The notes under the pieces were generated by a model. The model searched no databases, was not told where the DNA came from, and saw nothing but the letters and a program-made list of their open reading frames with translations. The position numbers were made by a program, and so were the translations under genes. Shown here in pieces: positions 1 to 11,400 of a stretch of 38,606 nucleotides of DNA (the first letter of the stretch is position 1; every line of letters begins with the position of its first letter). This stretch comes from Folioceros fuciformis (Eukaryota; Anthocerotophyta; Anthocerotopsida; Anthocerotales), in NCBI GenBank assembly GCA_049999805.1, contig JBNGIO010004535.1, positions 1 to 38,606 of the forward strand. The letters run 5' to 3'.

Positions 1-684
1 TCATGATTCAAAAAACAATGTTAATCAACTAAAACTAGTTAGAAAATAGTCGGAATGTAATGTGGATTCTCAAAATTACCCTCACAACTTGTTCCAAATC
101 GGATGTCCGCAACTTGGGCCTTGGTCGCTCACAATTGGAATGTCTCCCGTCGTCCGATCGAGATCCTAACTTCCGCAGTCGGGGTCAGTTCGGAGCCCAT
201 CTGGCGCGCTCGGCCGGATCCTCGCCTCATTGGCGCCCCGCTAGCGAACGGCTGCAGCCCGGGTGACTCCTTGCTGGCGCCCAAGTGGCGCCCCACTGGT
301 GCCTCGCTGGCTCCCAAGTGGTGCCTCGCTGGGGCCCACTGACGCCCAGGTGGCGCCTCGTTGGCGCGCCCTAGCCGGCGGCTACGCCCTAGCCGTCGCC
401 CTAGCCAGCACCCTAGCCAGTGCCGTAGCCGCCGGTTGTGCCCTAGCCCGGCGGCTAGCACCCTTGCTCCTCATAGATGTTCATCTTCTTGCCTTGTGCC
501 TCCGTTTGTAGCACCTACAATAGACACAACCATCTTGCTCCACACCCTAGCTCTGATACCACTTGTAGGATCAGTCTAGGAGCTACATGGTGGAGGAGAG
601 GAGAAAAGGAGGTAAGGAGAAGAAGAAAAAGAGAGGTCACACCCTCACAACAGAGTCTCTCAATTTAGGGCATGGCGAGGGAGA
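1..684 (-). mobile_element. Left-edge fragment of a minus-strand LTR retroelement (internal start plus LTR end)
   Basis: A primer-binding-site-like motif at 550-561 implies that the internal region runs leftwards (1-549, minus strand) and an LTR runs rightwards from about 564, where the plus strand reads TGTAGGATC (an LTR end ...GATCCTACA on the minus strand). Positions 200-460 are GC-rich and made of degenerate direct repeats around GCCCTAGCC and TGGCGCC. No gag or pol domain can be read in any frame, so the family is unknown and the other LTR boundary is not visible. It could also be a random match to a 12-bp motif in a low-complexity stretch. Confidence 0.35.
550..561 (-). other. Primer-binding-site-like motif complementary to initiator tRNA-Met
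   Basis: The minus strand reads TGGTATCAGAGC, the sequence most plant LTR retrotransposons use to prime reverse transcription from initiator methionyl-tRNA. It lies two bases from a plausible LTR terminus (..CTACA). The match is exact over 12 bases. The retroelement around it is otherwise unrecognised. Confidence 0.5.
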
Positions 685-970
685 ATCGATGTAGGGTTTA
701 GGGGCATTGCGGAGAAAAAAAAGGTTTAGGGTTTAGCAACATGATGAAACAGAATAGGTTTAGGGTTTAACCGCATGGCAGAGTGGAGTAGGCTTGGGGT
801 GTAGCAACATAGTGGAGAAAAATGGATTAGGGTTTTTATCAGCATTATGGAGCAAAAATGGGTTTAGGGTTTAGTGACATGGTAGAGCAAAATAGGTTTA
901 GGGTTTAGTGACACGATGGAGAAAAGTGGGTTTAGGGTTTTATAAACATTGTGGAGCAAAATGGATCTGG
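685..970 (+). repeat. 34-bp minisatellite carrying plant telomere motif TTTAGGG
   Basis: About eight to nine degenerate units repeat with a period near 34 bp (GGTTTAGGG-type cores near 688, 723, 757, 791, 824, 861, 895, 929 and 963). Each core contains TTTAGGG or GGTTTAGGGTTTAG, followed by a spacer resembling TGACATGGTGGAGCAAAAT. It is an interspersed, not a head-to-tail, telomere-motif array, so it is not a chromosome end. It lies in, or next to, the candidate LTR described at the left edge. Confidence 0.75.
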
Positions 971-1086
971 GATTGAGCTGCTTAGAGTGGAGCTTATGGA
1001 AGGCATTATAGGGTTATGGGTTACAATGAGGAGTACAATTGTTTGGTCTTGATCATTTTACAAGACTTTCTACACGCCTCTATCAC

Positions 1087-1305
1087 ATGGTGCGTGACAC
1101 CCAGCCTTTACCTGTCAAGGACACCCCTTGCCCATTGTGTTTTCAACTTTGCTCCGGGGTCAAGGGGGTGAAACGCCATATTGGTCACAAGCATAAGGAT
1201 TTCGATAGGATCACTTGGGTGGCACAAGTGCGACTTGCTTCTTCCTCCGAACCAGGTGAAGGGTTATTAAAGCCCAATGTGCTTAGACTAATGTGTTTTG
1301 CCTAG
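1087..1305 (+). CDS. Small zinc-finger-like reading frame, possibly transposon-derived
   Basis: An ATG at 1087 opens a 72-codon frame. The peptide contains a C2H2-like spacing: Cys-Pro-Leu-Cys, twelve residues, then a His cluster (HIGHKH). A single such finger in a short frame beside repeats and a promoter-like stretch is more typical of transposon debris than of a host gene. No upstream exon with the rest of a protein was found. The frame is open upstream to 1039 without an ATG. Function is unknown. Confidence 0.25.
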   Translation: MVRDTQPLPVKDTPCPLCFQLCSGVKGVKRHIGHKHKDFDRITWVAQVRLASSSEPGEGLLKPNVLRLMCFA

Positions 1306-1410
1306 TTAAGTGCTATTAGTTTAGATTAGTTTAAGCTAATCTATATGAAGCTTCTTGCCCAGCTTCCTGTGCGCTTGTTGTGAAGCTTCCTAGGGAGCTC
1401 TTCTAGAGGG

Positions 1411-1418
1411 TATAAATA
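1411..1418 (+). promoter_or_regulatory. Candidate TATA box
   Basis: TATAAATA sits in a GGG-TATAAATACCCC context, followed by a C/T-rich stretch with a CTCCCCTTG segment about 20 bp downstream. Such a layout is common in plant promoters and in LTR promoters of solo LTRs. No gene start within 500 bp is firmly tied to it, because the helicase gene start is almost 1 kb away. Confidence 0.3.
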
Positions 1419-1436
1419 CCCCTTGAGCTCCCCTTG

Positions 1437-1524
1437 CTGCCATGCTTTTAAACTGTAAACTTTGTTGTTTTGCCATGCCGCTGCCATGCTTTTTAAATTG
1501 TAAACTTTGTTATTCTGCCATGCT
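1437..1524 (+). repeat. 44-bp tandem duplication
   Basis: Two adjacent copies begin with CTGCCATGCTTTT (1437 and 1481) and share the block TGTAAACTTTGTT. They differ by a few substitutions. The repeat is non-coding. Confidence 0.75.
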
Positions 1525-1595
1525 ACTAAATCCACTAAACCCTAATCTCATTCTCTTTATGCCATTTTACTAAATACCAAACTCATTCGCATTCT

Positions 1596-1605
1596 NNNNN
1601 NNNNN
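1596..1605. other. Assembly gap (10 N)
   Basis: Ten N bases. The flanks carry the same sequence: the block from CATTCTCTTTATGCC to CTCATTCGC occurs on both sides. The gap therefore lies inside a tandem duplication of about 50 bp, whose true copy number is unknown. Confidence 0.95.
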
Positions 1606-1676
1606 ATTCGCATTCTCTTTATGCCATTTTACTAAATACCAAACTCATTCGCTTTACCTGCTCGCTAAACCTTAAA

Positions 1677-1868
1677 CCTTCTCTTCATTGGATTGACATT
1701 AAAAATCATGGCACTTAAGGCCCGATACGAAGCCTGTCAACCTTCTCTTCATTGGACTGACATTAGAAATCATGGCACTTAAAGCCCGATACGAAGCCTG
1801 TCAATCTTTTCTTCATTGGACTGACATTAGAAATCATGGCACTTAAAGCCCGGTACGAAGCCTGTCAT
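1677..1868 (+). repeat. 64-bp direct repeat, three copies
   Basis: Units start at 1677, 1741 and 1805 with exactly 64-bp spacing, each from C/TCTTCATTGG to GAAGCCTGTCA. They contain ATCATGGCACTTAA and CCCGATACGAAGCC and differ at only a few positions, so the amplification is recent. No coding role is seen. Confidence 0.9.
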
Positions 1869-2383
1869 TGTCGTGGCCTGAAAATCAAAACCAGCATGCA
1901 TGAAGGATCTCCAGTTTGTACTGGCATCCAAATCGACGGCCCGGCCGACGTACGCAAACACTCCATCCCTCTTCGTACACAACAGAATTCTGGTAAGCGG
2001 CGGCAGAGAGTTAAATGCACTCTTAACGGAGTTAAGCCAGTCTGGGACACTGTCACAAGAAGAAACGTGTGAGATGAGCCCACACAAACAGTTGCGATTC
2101 ATGGGCAGTGGATACTGACGTCATGCAGGATGTCATCATGCGTCTTAATCGCCGAAATCTGCCTGAAGGCATCTTTTGCTCAGCCTGTGGAGCCAGTGGA
2201 ACGGTCTTCGGAAGCTGTTTTCCGGGAAACCGAGGACGCTGGAGCAAGGCTCGCTTGGTGTCTGACTTGAGCTGTTCCATGTGTTTATCAGGTCGGGGAA
2301 GGTGAACCTTCAAGACTGGATACGAATTTTGTGGAAGTTTCTTGACTCCGGAAGAGCTTTCCTCCACCCACAAGACAATCAGC

Positions 2384-5300
2384 ATGGTGTCCTTGAAGGA
2401 GAAGTGGGACTCGCCGGAATGGAGAAGCGGTAAGACTGTACAGAGTGAGAATGTGCAGGATAATAGTAAAGGGAAGGGGAGAAAGATGGGAGCAGACCAT
2501 CACCAGAGCCTTCCGATTGACAAACACCGGTCCAAGATTTTGGATCATATAATGAAGAATCGAGTGACGTTTATCCAGGTACACTTTGTGAGGCAGACTG
2601 GGGTGCTTTGATTTGCATCACATTGTTTCACTTCCTGTGTGACAATCGCATGAATTGCGACGTTCGAGTCAGCGACGTGCCTTCTCGTCATGTGGCTGCA
2701 GGGAGACCCTGGGTGCGGGAAGAGCACGGCGGTGCCACAGTTTATACTGGATGATAATCGTTTCAGAGCGGCGAAGGTTGTGGTTACCCAGCCACGGCGT
2801 ATTGCAGCCATATCGTTGGCAAAGCGGGTTGCCCAAATGAGAAATCAGCTTGTAGGAGATGAAGTTGGGTACTGTGTTTCCAACGATCATATAACTGGTG
2901 GCGAGCACACCAGGCTTTTGTACATGACTAGTGGGTATTTGCTGGAGGTACGTGTCCTGTTGGTGCACCACGCTTGGCTGTTGTGGACTCGGTCTAGAAC
3001 TTGCAGACGCCATTAACATTGTTCCCCCAAACAGACGAACGTTGGAACTTGAGGAATGTGTATGCCTGTAGAAGCAGCTAGAACTATGACCGACAAGCGT
3101 ACAGCCATGCATTTCAATCGTGCTTAGGCGTCACCACCCTTGGTTTAGATTGTTCTGCAGACTGGCGGCTGGAGGCTGAATGAATGAAAGCCAGCCTTGT
3201 TCGTCATGCGCAGTGGCTTGGTTGCCAGTGGGACAAGACGAGGCCTTTGCAGGAATGCATGTCTCATCTGATACTGGATGAGGTGCATGAGGGAAACGCT
3301 CAGCAGGAGTTGCTCATGCTCATGGTGAAAAAACTCCTACACTGCGGCCAAAAAGCCTGCTCGGCATCCACCGGCTTCCCCAAGATCATCATAATGTCAG
3401 CGACACTGCAAGTGAAGCCTTTCCGCGACTACTTCGCGCCCTTCACTCGGCAGTTCAGCATCAGCAAGAGAGGAGGCTCCCGTGGGCCAACCATCCAGGC
3501 TTCGGAATCCTTGGACGACACCTTGCATGTCGGAGCGTATAGGTTTTCTGTAGACATTGTTTTTCTGGAGGAGATTTTGAAAGCCATCCCGACCCTTGGC
3601 TCTGCAGGGAAGGAGATTGTACGAAGGCTCCTCAAATTCCCAGCCAACGGTGAGTCCTTTCCCAGTTTTGCCTACTCTCTTGTGGTGCACCTTGTGAGCC
3701 AGACAGCACAGGCCGGGGATGCAGTGTTAGTGTTTGTGCCTGGCATGGGTGACATTGTGCGGCTGCAAGAGGAATTCAGACGCAAGTCAAGTGGAGCAGG
3801 AGACAAACGTTTGGAACTGTACTTTTTACATTCCTTGCTCGAGAAAGAAGAGCAAGCGGCGGCGCTGCAGCCACCATCTCCAGGTACTACGATCAGTCTT
3901 AGAATAATACGTACGATGGCACTAGACACACTTCTTCTCAAACGAGGCAGATGTTCATAAGCGTCTGACCGAGGCTGTGGAACCGCTCCGGGACGTCTTG
4001 CAGGAGCCGCCAAAGTAGTGTTGTCCACAGACCTTGCTGAGAGCAGCATCACCATCCCAGGAGTCAGGTTCGTGATTGACATGGGAATGACGAAGAGCAT
4101 GACGTTCGACAAATCTGTCGGGGTTCATAGGCTGTCCTGCTCGTGGTGCACAAAAGCTTCTGCAACGCAAAGAGCTGGGAGGGTTGGTCGTCTCTACCCA
4201 GGCACAGTATTTCGCCTCTACACCCGAGAAATGTATGATCATTTTCAGGCAAGCTGCTTATCCTAGACCACTTGATTGCGAGTGCTGAAGGTGGTGAAGC
4301 AAGGGATCCTCACTCTTTCCATTTCCACCTCGCAGTACTGGATTGCATTGGTCCTTACATGCAGGTTGCACGCATGTTTCTGTTTTCCTCATCTGACACC
4401 AGTTTCCAGGACTATACTGAGTCAAAAATTCGAGAACAAGAGATTCAGTACGCCTTGATCAAGCTCTTGAGCAACTTCACAGCGTTTGGCCCACCTATCC
4501 AGCTTGTTCAAGAAACGATGGTCCCTCCTGAGCCAACGCTGGTAGTCGACGCTATGAGAGCCCTGAGAAGTTCAGGAGCATTGATGTATTCCGATCACAA
4601 CAACTTCCATGATGCTAAGCTTACGGCACTTGGACGCTTAGCCAAATGTCTTGCAGGCGATGTTAAGGTGGCCAAGCTTGTGCTGAATGGTTTGGTCCTG
4701 AACTGCTCCCCTGACTGTGTTGTAATGGCAGCAGCACCGGAAAGTGACAAGGAGGACATATTCCATCGCTATCAGATCCATCAGTGCCAAAGGTAACACT
4801 CACATTGAATCCGATCTCAAACCACCTCACAGTCCTGTGACAACCGTAGATAAGTCTCACATTGGGGGAGGGGCGCTGTTTTACTGTGCACAGTGATCCG
4901 CTGAAAATTCAGAATAATCTGTGTGAGTCCTTCAAGACGAGAAAAAGGTTTGACAGGGGCCACTACAGTGAGCTCCTGATTTACCGACAAGTATATATCG
5001 AAGGCCAGCGGAATCAATTCACCAGAAAATGGTTAGAGCAGAACCACCTTAGCTCCCCTCGATTCGAACTTTTCACTCGGAGGATTGCAAAGTTTGCCAG
5101 CCATGTCTCAGAATTCCTTCAGACCCACAATTTGTCAGAAGGAATGAGTTTAGAGCTACAAAAGCTCACACTGCTTGCGCGACATGGCAAGGGCTACACG
5201 TTGGATTCATTTATATTCCGAGAGGACCTGACCATGGTTAAGCTTGCCATCACAGCAGCTTTTACAGACTGTCTGCTTGTCGGGGAAATTGCTAACAGTA

Positions 5301-5422
5301 GGCAAGCAGTGAACGAGTCCATAGAACTGCAGAAAGCAGGACTTCTTCCCTCTGTCTCATTCAAATTGAATGGAATCGAATCTGCTCCGGTGAATGTTGA
5401 GGAGTTAGGCAAAGTGCTTCAG
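2384..5422 (+). other. Domain segment: DExH-box (SF2) helicase core with HA2-like extension
   Basis: This is the N-terminal quarter of the giant protein. Visible motifs are the P-loop GDPGCGKST (residues 66-74), TQPRR (Ia), TSGYLLE (Ib), DEVH (169-172, motif II), SAT (209-211, motif III), LSTDLAESSITI (motif V region) and QRAGRVGR (426-433, motif VI). The helicase-associated segment follows (FGPPIQ, ALRSSGAL, LGRLAKCLA). This matches the DEAH/RHA family of 3'-5' RNA and DNA helicases, with H in the motif II variant DEVH. All core motifs are intact, so ATPase activity is expected. Confidence 0.9.
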
Positions 5423-8400
5423 GTATGCTATGTCACATTCAAGGCACAGCGTGTTAGAACGGAGTCACATGCCATGAAAATGATGTATCACCAGGTTTGA
5501 CACGTTCCAAAATGACTTGTGTTGTTGGACGTGTTCAGGTGGTAGGACCCTTTGCTAGGATTGTACCAAGTCCAACTCAAAATGGAGCAGCTCTAATCCA
5601 ATGTTACAACGCAGGAAGTCAAACAAACTGTTATGATTCTGTTGTCCAAGACCTCCCCCAAAGTTGTCTGTTACTGTTCCGTTTGCCGAGAGCAAGCGCC
5701 TCCAGACGAGCAACAGTAGTTCATCTTGCTGGGCAAAACGGATGCAGCGAAAGACACATTGGCCGACCCTCGAAAAGCAGGCAAATTGGGTGGTCTACAA
5801 TACTGAATGGACGTACTGTCAAGGTAAAGTGTGAACAGAGCAGCATATTGGAGCCAGCGTTCGAGATGAGGACAAGGGGAGAGGTAAACTTTCATCTCGC
5901 TGTGGCTCGCCAGGTCCTCGGGACAACTCGAAAGGACAAAGTAACCGCGCAGTGCGTAACCCTCTTGCCATCTCAAAACCTGTTTTCAGTCCTAGCTATT
6001 TTGCTATGTTGGCCTCCAGGGGAGCATGGTTTAGAGCTTCGGATGGATACCCGTAGCCAGAGGGTCTACTGTATCCGTATAGGACCAAGACTGAACCTTT
6101 CCCTGGCACCTAGGTACCTCATCTTGAAGCAACTTGACCTTATTGAAGTAGCTCGCATCAAAATGCATAGAGTGCTAGCCGGTGAAATGGTTCAGGGAAA
6201 TCTTGAGATGGACATAAGGATGATCCTCATGGCTGATACAAATCAGAAGCATCAAGCCGTTATGTCTCCTCAACTGGGGCCTTGGGTTCGGTATCCCTTT
6301 ATGATAAGTTCCGAGGAATGCAAGGTGAACATTTCAAACAACGGAGCAAAACACTTTAACGGTGTACACAAAGGAAAAGCGCGTAATGCTGCCCGGCAAT
6401 CAGTAAAATCAGTGGCATCCCTGGATGTTCGTTCTGAGGAGAGTGCGCCAACCAAATCCACGAACACTGTTCAACAGAAAAAAGTATATATTCCCAAGTG
6501 CGCTGATGAAGGGGCTAACCGATTGCAGCGAGGAGTTAACGACGTACACATGTCTTCAGATGAAGCAGTCCAGAGTTCTGGACAGTCTGTGACTGACGCT
6601 CAAAGGCCTCTGCTTATCTTTGCTACAGATGAATCATACAACCATGCAACTAGGGAGAAAGTCGCAGTCCTTGACTCATTACTCACGGAAGACATGGCTA
6701 CCATGCCCCATAAGCTTTTCAGTACAGCACCTGACCGACTGCAGGAAGAATTTAAGGAAGCACTCGCACTCGCTGATATGTCTTTAGATGAAATAGGCGA
6801 AAGTTCTGAACATGCGGGGAGTGAAGCACGCGAACTACGTCTGCCCGTGGAAGACAAGGCCATCGTACGCATTGAGTCAGGAGACAAGGCTACCATATTG
6901 AATGACCTACCCGAGGTTGCAAGTACAGTTACACCCGATATTCAGACCCTGCTCACTGCTTTCCAGCTGGTTGATCCAAGTCTCAGCCTGCAGATGGTGC
7001 ATGACTGGACCTCCGGGGAGAGATCTCATAATCAAAAGTTTTTTTCTCTATTAAGGGAGTTAGTCCTGATGTACCATTCTACAGAGGGGGAATCATTGGA
7101 CTGTGATGTTCCGACTGTTGTAGAGATCGTGCATAAGGAGAAACGAAAGCTTGTCAACAACAAACAGCAGGTACAAAATTGTTGATCATGATGTCTGTGA
7201 ATGTCCAGCCACGGTACGCAAACTTTGCAGCTGACTAACGCAGCCTGATTGTGCAGATGCAAGTCGAAACCTGGTACCACTCAGTATGCAATCCGGACAA
7301 ATCAAAGATGATGCCATTGACCGCTTGGGGCACTGCTCCACGTGAAAAAGTGCGAGTTGACAAGCAAGATGCTCAGTCATTCATCAGGCAACCATCTGCC
7401 ACTACAATCAGCAAAGAGCTTTCACTAACACTACCTCAGAGAAGCTTTCTTCTGCAGAAGTTGAAAAGTCAGCCGGTTCCTGAGGTGGACGTTTTTATTC
7501 CTGATGTAGCATCTAAAAGCAGCTTGGTGATGGTGTTTGGGGAACCCTTGCAAGTAGAGACGGCTTTGGGGTGGATCAGGTCTACAGTTCTTGAGCACAC
7601 GCCAGGAAAATGGCGCATTAACCAGACATATATGGACTCCCAAGACAGTCACCAGAGCATTCGTTTCGTGGCGATAAGTCAAACTCGAAACAGGCTGTTA
7701 TCAGAGTTTGTTGTACAGCTGGCTCCAGGACTTCGTTCCCCTTTGGATGTCAAAGCTCCATCCCTGTACCTTCCTGAAATATCGAGGGACTTTGGTAATG
7801 TTCTGCAGAGGGTACGCTCGGGGACAAAAGTCGAGATGCAGGGAAGACTTGGAAGGGTAGTTTTCTGCCAGAAGAAAAGCCAGGAGATCTTTTTGCCATA
7901 TGACGTCAGTCGGACACCAAACGTCCTCATCCGTCTTTTGACAGAAAAAAAAGTGCACAAGCAGCGGTTTGATGACGCAATCCAACCTGAGGAGTTTGGC
8001 TATTTACGTTCAGCCCTCGCCATCTGTCGCCCAAAAAAAATCTTCAGACACCAGTCCATCATTCTGCAGGTGTCCAGTTTGCAGAGGCAATCTGCAAACG
8101 AAGGCGTGAGAAAGCTGACTATAGTTGAATCTGACAGTCGACCAGGAAAACATATATTGCAGTTGGTGCAACACAGAGAAAGACTAGCAGCAGCAGACAT
8201 CGTTCGACTACATGTAGGAGCAGTACATGCAGATATACGACTTTGTATGACGGTATGTGTTTACAGACGAATTGCTCCCGAGTTCCAGAAACGAGAGACT
8301 ACTTGTCCCTGCTTGATCGAAACTCTGTTCCTTGATGTTGCAGACCACAGTGCAGAAAGGAGTAACGAAGGAAGACCAAGAATTTGTGGATGGTATCGAA

Positions 8401-11400
8401 AGAAGAGGTGCTATATTGTGGTTTCCACCTCATTATGTAGTGCACACCAAAAGGCTGAAGGAAATGGAGGTATTTCTGTTTCATGAGTTGAAGGTTTCTC
8501 TGGCTGTAGTCACCCAGGCACGTGGTGAAGGAGACTCAGTGATAAAACATGAGGTAGAGTTTGAGGTCGTGGATCCCAATGGAGATGGCTCCACTTCGTT
8601 TTTATCACCTGAAAGTGTACGAGAAAGAATGGAATTTCTTCTGAGAGAGATTCAAAGCATGTGTACCGAGTTAAGCTTGAAATTTGATGAAACAATTACC
8701 AAAGACTTAGCTGGGAAACTGCTGTTGCACTGGAAGATGCAGCATGGAAAGAGCCCACAGCTCCGCAAGTTGCTTGAACTTGGGTTGTCTGCAAACCCAG
8801 AGGAGAAGGATGGTGACTCTGTTCATCAATCACCTGCACACCCTGTCAGTCAGGGTTATGGGCGCAACACTAACAACAGTGAGCTAGTCTGTGACCTAGT
8901 GGAACACCTGCATCACTTTGATGGTTGCATCACGGCCAAAGATGATGTCGCTGCAACTGAACTGCTTATTGCAGTACTTCAAACACTTCATTCTATGAAA
9001 TTCTTGCTTGCCACAGGTGTCCAGGAGAGGGCGTGGATGTTGATAACAAGTAGTGAACTGAAACCAAAAGTTGCCCTCTGGTTTGCCTCTCTTGTTTCAA
9101 GAGATTGCTATTCCAAACATCATTGGGAGGATGTTCTGTGTCCTTACCTGTGGCAAATGGAGCTTGAACAGCAGCATGAGGAAGCTGATGAGCTGATCTT
9201 ACTTCTTGGCCTTCAGAAAAAGCCGATGAAAGTAGTTCTGAATGACCTTGCACGTGGTCCCAGCTTGAATAACATATTCTGTTCTCTCCGAAGACTGATC
9301 CACACCAACAATGCTCCGCAGTTCATGGCAGTTTTCTCACGCGCTCTCGAACAACAGAGTGCAATTCCTCCACGGCATTTAGAGGAAAATATGAAAAAGG
9401 TTCTTTGTCATCATGAATCAAGAGGTGCCAAATTCGTGCTACTATGCTCGGAGTGGTTTCTGCAAAGTTCAGAAAGCGAGGGAGACACAGACCACAAGTC
9501 AAGTCTTTTGTGGTTGATTGGAGTGATCAAAACACTAAACGTCCCAATCAGTGAGGAGTGCCGTTTGCTTGCATTGTCTCAGCTGATGGAATTCGCACCA
9601 GTGGAGATGGAAGCTCAAGACATTGAGGAGAAGATATTCAGTACATATCAAGTGGACGAAGCTCTATACAGAAACGAGCATTATCAAAGAATTTTGAAGA
9701 GCCTTTCACTCTCTCGTACACATATAAATGTATGTCGAGTCGAGAAACTCAATAAGTAGCACATGAGTTCTTCAACATGTCAGGGACCAAATCCGTCACT
9801 AAGACTTGCCTTCCTGTGCACACTGCAGGAGTTGGTACGCAGGGGGCTTGCAGAGAGCCAATGCCATATGTTTAAGACTTTACATCCTGGACATCGAGTC
9901 AAGGCAAGCTGTCTTATTCCTGGTGTGAATAGAGGTGGAGATAAATTGATAGGAAGCCCTGGAATCTTAATCCCTGCTCGAGACCCTACAGGTCAAATAA
10001 CTGGTGCCCAGATCAAGGTTGACAAAGTCAATAGTGGGAAGTATATCTGGTGGAGCAGTAAGAACGAAGGAGGAAGGGGACCCAGAGTGCGTGAAAGTTT
10101 GCCGTTGTTCTGCTGCATTCCAGAAGGACATGATTGTGCAGTTATTGGACTTTGTGAAGGTGCAGCACCTTTGTCTATATTGGAATTCAGATGTCCCTAC
10201 CCAACTTTGGTTTACCGTAGACGATCTTTGAGAGGCTTCGTACAGTTGAACAGCGACCACACCTCAGTAAAATCAGTCTTTGGGAGTGTACCTGAATTCT
10301 TTTCGCAGCTCCCTATCAAGCTTAGTAACAAACATGCTAAATGCAATGCAGGAGGCCTTAAAGCACATGTTGCTGCAGCCTTGAGTGGACTGCCAATGAT
10401 TGGAGCTTCTGGAGCGGCATTCCCACAATCAAGGAGCTTACTTGAGACATACTTGGCTATGCTCAAGCCCGCACAGATACTTTTCTTTCCAGATGCAGGT
10501 TCAACAAGTAATGACCAGGCAAGTTCCAATGCCCTTCATCTCTGTCGTACATTGATTTTCAGTGTGAGCATGGAAGACGAATGTTTCTTTTGATTGCAGG
10601 TAACACGGAGCTACTTCCACACATTTCGACTACTTCGTGAATGGAATTATAATTTTGTTATTGCATGGTGGGGCCAAGTGAACAAGGAAGATCACCTTGA
10701 TATCGATGACTTTCTCTGCACAAGTGAGTCTGCAGAGGAACTTTCGTTGTTATCAGTGCGCCAATTTTGGCAGCTCATCAATCCAGACGTGAAAACCAAG
10801 TTAGACGAAGAATTTTCTGAGTTGAGCAAGCCTTGGGAGGTTCGCGTTCAGCCCCAAGCTATAGACCTAGAGGAAACATTCACAGACACCGATGACATTA
10901 AAATCACAAGAATTCCGGCCTCGATAGAAAGCGTGCATACTCAGAAGTTCTTGATATCAATCCCCAAAGCCAGGATGACGAGGATGCCAAACCCACCAAA
11001 TGGATATGTCACACCTTCTTCTGTGAAAACTTTTTCCATAGAGGCCTCTATGGTGTCCGTGAACAATTTGCAAGAAATAGATCTACTAGTAGAGTGGTTG
11101 ATGCAAGGGGAGAAGGATGACAAGGCTATCATAGGGCTGGACTGTGAGCATGACCCTGATGGTACACTGAGACTCATACAGTTATCTGTTCACAGTCGAT
11201 GTCTGCTTATTCGCGTACCTTTCTTGACATCCAGGCACCTGTTCCAAGCTCCTATCAGGTACACAATGGGGACTTGTTCTGCCAGGTTCCATGTTGGGTT
11301 AGGTGGCTGTAGATAACGTACTTACTTCTGCAGGCTCTCAAGACTCCTTGCCTCTGTAACATACATAAAAACTGGAGCGGAAGTCCACAAGGATGCCCTT

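Noticed and set aside
685-970. Chromosome end or true telomere
   Set aside because: TTTAGGG motifs are spaced every 34 bp by non-telomeric sequence and genes follow on the right.
1827-2385. Minus- and plus-strand frames just upstream of the giant gene as extra exons
   Set aside because: None joins the helicase frame in phase (an acceptor at 2291 meets a TGA at 2303) and none carries a known domain.
3144-3213. Acceptor at 3170 for exon 3 of the giant gene
   Set aside because: It meets a TGA in phase within 30 nt; the acceptor at 3213 gives YLLE followed by a helicase-like helix before DEVH.
9730-9828. Gene boundary between exon 9 and a new start at ATG 9763
   Set aside because: The stop at 9757-9759 lies inside a 99-nt intron with a good donor (AAT/GTATGT), a branch-like CACTAAG and acceptor CACTGCAG. 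Joining keeps the frame open, and a promoter would not fit in 4 bp.
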